Shown piece after piece: positions 6,552-9,531 of a stretch of DNA of 9,531 nt. The notes under the pieces were generated by a model. It ran no database searches and was not told the DNA's origin. It was given only the letters and a program-made list of their open reading frames with translations. The translations under genes were made by a program, and so were the position numbers. Source of the stretch: Deltaproteobacteria bacterium (GTDB taxonomy: Bacteria; Desulfobacterota; Desulfobacteria; Desulfobacterales; ETH-SRB1); NCBI GenBank assembly GCA_019314185.1, contig JAFCZU010000091.1:1-9531 (forward strand), written 5' to 3'. The first letter of the stretch is position 1. Each line of letters opens with the position of its first letter.

Positions 6552-7367
6552 ATGAATAGAAAATTCTGGGCATTAAGCTTGATTGCGTTATGGCTTGTTG
6601 TCCCACTGGCAGTACAGGCTGAGGAGATGACCGGACATGAGGTTATGGAAAAACAAAAGGAATTGCATAAAGTTCAAAGTGAAATTGGAGATGAAATCAT
6701 GCTTCTCGTGGACAAGGACGGCAGCAAAGAAAAGAGGAGGGTCAAACGCTATGCAAAAGAAGTAGGCGACGATGTTTATCGTTATCTGATCGTATTTCTC
6801 AATCCTGCTGATATCAGGGGGACAGCTCTCCTCACATGGGAACAAAAAGAACGAGAGAATGATCAATGGTTGTATCTTCCGGCACAGAAAAAAATGCAGC
6901 GCATCGCAAAGGGAAGCAAGAAGAATTACTTCATGGGCACAGACTTTACATATGAAGACATGGAACCGGAAGATATTGACAGCTTTAATTACACGATCTT
7001 GCGTTCTGAAAAGCTGAATCAGGACAAAAAGGATTTTGACTGTTATGTAATCGAGGCAGTTCCGGCCAACAAAGAAAAAAAGAAGGAAAGCGGTTATTCT
7101 AAACGGATTATGTGGATAGAAAAAGAATATTTGTATACCGTTAAGGTGGAGTTTTATGATCGCAGAGGCAGATTGCAGAAGATGCAAACTAATCATGGGC
7201 TGGAAAATGTTTCCGGGACAATATGGCGCGCGAAAAAAACTCTGATGAATCATCTGGTGAAAAAACATAAAACCCTTACAGGCACTACGTCAAGAAGGAT
7301 CAATACGTCTGTAAAGGATTCTGTTTTTACAGAACGCTTTATACTTTCCGGCAAACACACACAGTAA
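6552..7367 (+). CDS. Outer membrane lipoprotein-sorting protein (LolA-like)
   Basis: This 271-aa secreted protein resembles the LolA-like 'outer membrane lipoprotein-sorting protein' family (Pfam PF17131 by recollection), whose members often sit beside RND/MMPL transporters. The signal peptide ends in AVQA, with cleavage likely after residue 23, giving a periplasmic protein of about 248 residues. Family-typical blocks are RGTALLTWE (89-97), QWLYLPAQKKMQRI (105-118), the FMGTDFTYEDM block (127-137) and the C-terminal VFTERFIL (258-265). The strong purine-rich SD AGGAGAGGAG at 6541-6550 immediately precedes the ATG. TTGACT at 6447-6452 could be a -35 box, but no convincing -10 box follows at 17 bp. 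The transporter gene starts 221 bp downstream on the same strand, so a shared role in moving a lipid or lipoprotein across the periplasm is likely. The cargo is unknown, and true LolA activity should not be assumed. Confidence 0.85.
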   Translation: MNRKFWALSLIALWLVVPLAVQAEEMTGHEVMEKQKELHKVQSEIGDEIMLLVDKDGSKEKRRVKRYAKEVGDDVYRYLIVFLNPADIRGTALLTWEQKERENDQWLYLPAQKKMQRIAKGSKKNYFMGTDFTYEDMEPEDIDSFNYTILRSEKLNQDKKDFDCYVIEAVPANKEKKKESGYSKRIMWIEKEYLYTVKVEFYDRRGRLQKMQTNHGLENVSGTIWRAKKTLMNHLVKKHKTLTGTTSRRINTSVKDSVFTERFILSGKHTQ

Positions 7368-7375
7368 GGGAAAGG

Positions 7376-7539
7376 GCCTAAAGTATATTAAAGTGCCTAA
7401 AATGCCTAAAGTTAAGGAATTCTGCCATTTTATACCTGCAGGCAGGTTTCTTAAATCATTAATACATAATTGTGGTGGACTCTAAGTGGTTTTGGGTTAT
7501 CAATTAGCACGCCGAAGGCGTACCACAACTTTAGGCACT
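7376..7539. repeat. GCCTAAA repeats with inverted copy
   Basis: GCCTAAAGT occurs at 7376-7384 and 7404-7412, with AGTGCCTAAA at 7392-7401 between them. The inverse TTTAGGCACT at 7530-7539 is perfectly complementary to 7392-7401. TTGTGGT (7470-7476) and ACCACAA (7522-7528) add an inner pairing. The array fills most of the 221-bp gap before the transporter gene, where I see no other gene. Confidence 0.65.
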
Positions 7540-7564
7540 CATGTTCGCACCGAAGGTGCGCTAA
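7504..7564. repeat. Twin CCGAAGG hairpins upstream of the transporter
   Basis: Two small hairpins share a GAA loop: ACGCC-GAA-GGCGT (7509-7521) and CGCACC-GAA-GGTGCG (7546-7560). TTAGC (7504-7508) and GCTAA (7560-7564) form inverted outer ends, so the block is roughly symmetrical. It ends 10 bp before the transporter SD. A dispersed repeat is most likely; an effect on translation or mRNA stability is possible. Confidence 0.65.
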
Positions 7565-7588
7565 GATTGATGGTGAAGGGTTATACTT

Positions 7589-9531
7589 ATGCGTAAATTT
7601 ATGTTGTGGAGCCGGAATCACCCATGGATTGTGATATTTGTAGTTGCTATTATAACAGTTTTTGCCTCATACAGCGCCCGCAACATAAGGATCGATGCTT
7701 CAACAGAAGGTATGATGATCCAGGGAGATCCTGCCCAGGAATATTATCATGAAACTCTGAAAAAATTTGGGACAGACAATATTACCGTCATTTTTATCAA
7801 TGACAAAAATCTCTTTACTCCTGAAAAGCTGAAACTATTAGATGAGCTGGTTTTCAAATTCGAGGAATTACATGGAGTCAGCAAGGTTGAAAGCCTTTAT
7901 TCCGTAACCAACTTTAAAGGAGTTGATGGGGCTCTTGAAACCAACCCCCTGATGGATTGGCCGCCTGAAACTCAGGAAGAGGCCGAACAGATAAAAGCAG
8001 ACGCTCTCCGCAATCCCATCCTTCTAAACAACTTGATTTCAAAAGACGGCACTGCTACAGCGATAAACCTTTTTGTAGAAGTAAATCCTGATGAGCCTGG
8101 ATTTAATGTTAAGTTTTCCAAACAGGTAGATGAAATCATAAAACCGTTTCAAAACCGGTTTGATGGTATATTCCAGATCGGTCTTTCCTACACCCGTCGT
8201 TTAATAAGTGATAATATTATAGGAGATACGGTTAAACTGATGCCGATGGCGATTTTTGTTCTCCTGCTAACCTTGATCGTATTCATGCGTTCAGCCAGCG
8301 GAGCTATATTGCCAATACTTACGGCGGGTACAAGTATAGTCTGGACAGCCGGTTTTATGGCCTATGTGGATATTCCTCTTAATGTGCTTACTGTTATTGT
8401 TCCTTCTCTTATCGTTGTTATCGGCTCGACAGAAGACATACATATTCTTTCCGAATATTTGGAAAGTATTGGAGAAACAGGGGGCAACAGAACTGAGGCT
8501 ATTAAAATTATGTCAGGGAAAGTCAGCACGGCAATACTTCTCACCTCGATGACAACTTTTATCGGATTTCTTTCCATTACACTAAACCAGATAATTCTGC
8601 TCAAGCAATTCGGTATTGTGGCTGCATTTGGTCTTTTCGTTAATCCTTTTATTACCTGTTTTCTCGCCCCGGTTTATCTCCGTTTTTTTGGTTCTACAAA
8701 AGGCAAAATGCCTGGAGAGCACAAGGCGAGTTTTGCAAACCGCTTTTTTGGCATGCTTGCCGATAATATAATAAAAATTATTTACAGCAATAAACTGCTG
8801 GTTCTTACTTTTTTTCTCGGCATAGCTGCTGTCATCGGACTTTTTACATTCCAAGTTAATGTGGATAATGATCTTCTCGGCTATTTTAAAAAAAACTCGG
8901 CAATACGCAGCCGCAGCGAGATACTTCATGAGGACCTGGCGGGTGCTCAGACTTTTTTTATCCGTATAAACAGCGGTTTTCCGGGTACTTTTAAGCAACC
9001 GGAAAATCTTGCTTACATTGCTCAAATACAAAAATATATCTCTGAAAAAGGGTGGTTTGATAAAACAAAATCCCTTGCAGATGATATATGTATAATACAT
9101 AGAGAAATGAACAACGGCGATGAAAAATACTTCAAGGTGCCTGATTCTGCCGGCCTGGTTGCCCAGTACCTTCTGTTTTTACAAAGAGATGAAATCTCCC
9201 GTTACGTGACCGCAGATTTCAGTGAAGCAAATATTCTGGTAAGACATAATATCAGTTCCTCCTACGAACTTGCTGATGCACTTCAAGATCTTGAGCAACA
9301 CATTAAAAAGACTTTGAATCCTCATTTCTTGTGGGAGTTTACCGGCGAAAATATCCTCGTTAATGCGGCCGCGGACAGTATGGCTGAGGGCCAGGCAAAA
9401 TCACTTTCCATAGTTCTTGTTCTCATCTTTATCATTATGTCGATCCTGTTTGTCAATGTTAAGGCCGGCGTTTTATCACTTATTCCGAATTTGTTTCCAA
9501 TTGTTCTTAACTTTGGCATTATGGGTATTTT
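7589..9531 (+). CDS. RND/MMPL-family transporter, 3' end cut by window
   Basis: The frame is open from ATG 7589 to the window edge (647 codons), so the C-terminus is missing; family members are usually about 750-850 aa. GAAGGG at 7575-7580 lies 8 nt before the ATG. The layout is that of an RND permease: TM1 at about 12-30, a large periplasmic loop at 31-214, a TM2-TM6 bundle at about 215-375, TM7 at about 403-422, a second periplasmic loop, TM8 at about 605-625, and TM9 starting near 628. The acidic residues in GSTEDIHIL (279-287, Glu282 and Asp283) lie in the segment where RND pumps place proton-relay acids. The sequence resembles MMPL/'hydrophobe exporter' proteins more than AcrB-type multidrug pumps. 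The upstream LolA-like gene supports lipid or lipoprotein transport at the envelope. The substrate cannot be read from sequence. Confidence 0.9.
   Translation, partial: MRKFMLWSRNHPWIVIFVVAIITVFASYSARNIRIDASTEGMMIQGDPAQEYYHETLKKFGTDNITVIFINDKNLFTPEKLKLLDELVFKFEELHGVSKVESLYSVTNFKGVDGALETNPLMDWPPETQEEAEQIKADALRNPILLNNLISKDGTATAINLFVEVNPDEPGFNVKFSKQVDEIIKPFQNRFDGIFQIGLSYTRRLISDNIIGDTVKLMPMAIFVLLLTLIVFMRSASGAILPILTAGTSIVWTAGFMAYVDIPLNVLTVIVPSLIVVIGSTEDIHILSEYLESIGETGGNRTEAIKIMSGKVSTAILLTSMTTFIGFLSITLNQIILLKQFGIVAAFGLFVNPFITCFLAPVYLRFFGSTKGKMPGEHKASFANRFFGMLADNIIKIIYSNKLLVLTFFLGIAAVIGLFTFQVNVDNDLLGYFKKNSAIRSRSEILHEDLAGAQTFFIRINSGFPGTFKQPENLAYIAQIQKYISEKGWFDKTKSLADDICIIHREMNNGDEKYFKVPDSAGLVAQYLLFLQRDEISRYVTADFSEANILVRHNISSSYELADALQDLEQHIKKTLNPHFLWEFTGENILVNAAADSMAEGQAKSLSIVLVLIFIIMSILFVNVKAGVLSLIPNLFPIVLNFGIMGI

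Noticed and set aside
6588..7268. 226-codon minus-strand frame
   Set aside because: It lies entirely within the LolA-like gene. Its Phe-rich hydrophobic composition comes from the complement of Lys/Glu codons.
8582..9100. 172-codon minus-strand frame
   Set aside because: It is antisense to the transporter, whose plus-strand frame is clearly RND-like; the antisense product has no recognisable features.

Overview
This window looks like chromosomal DNA from an anaerobic, probably sulfate-reducing or syntrophic, Desulfobacterota (Desulfobacterales-like) bacterium. That placement is an inference. It rests on two tandem twelve-heme c-type cytochromes, moderate-to-low GC with long A/T runs, and gaps filled with short palindromic and tandem repeats of the kind common in such genomes. 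No rRNA, tRNA, CRISPR array, transposase or phage gene is visible.

Layout. (1) Positions 53-2002, plus strand: two paralogous dodecaheme cytochromes c. The first has a lipoprotein signal and the second a cleavable Sec signal. Both are built from three tandem four-heme modules. A membrane-anchored plus soluble pair suggests periplasmic or outer-membrane electron transfer. (2) Positions 2003-2206: a convergent gap holding a roughly 155-bp MITE-like element with nested and crossing inverted repeats. (3) Positions 2207-5284, minus strand: der (EngA, ribosome-assembly GTPase), a 303-bp repeat-rich gap, then rarA/mgsA (replication-associated AAA+ ATPase) with a TTG start. (4) Positions 5285-5435: a divergent der/tsaD gap with a well-formed sigma70-type promoter almost touching the der ATG and a 7-bp tandem repeat. 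(5) Positions 5436-6443, plus: tsaD, for the t6A37 tRNA modification. (6) Positions 6552 to the window end, plus: a secreted LolA-like outer-membrane lipoprotein-sorting protein, then an RND/MMPL-type transporter cut by the window edge. These two probably form one envelope-transport unit.

The centre (rarA, der, tsaD) is ordinary housekeeping. The most distinctive parts are the cytochrome pair at the left and the non-coding repeats. Each larger gap carries a different family of palindromes or short repeats, and one repeat family appears to have been read into the 3' end of der. I did not find a clear new multi-gene system. The best candidates for follow-up are the cytochrome pair, the element at 1991-2174 and the apparently leaderless der promoter.
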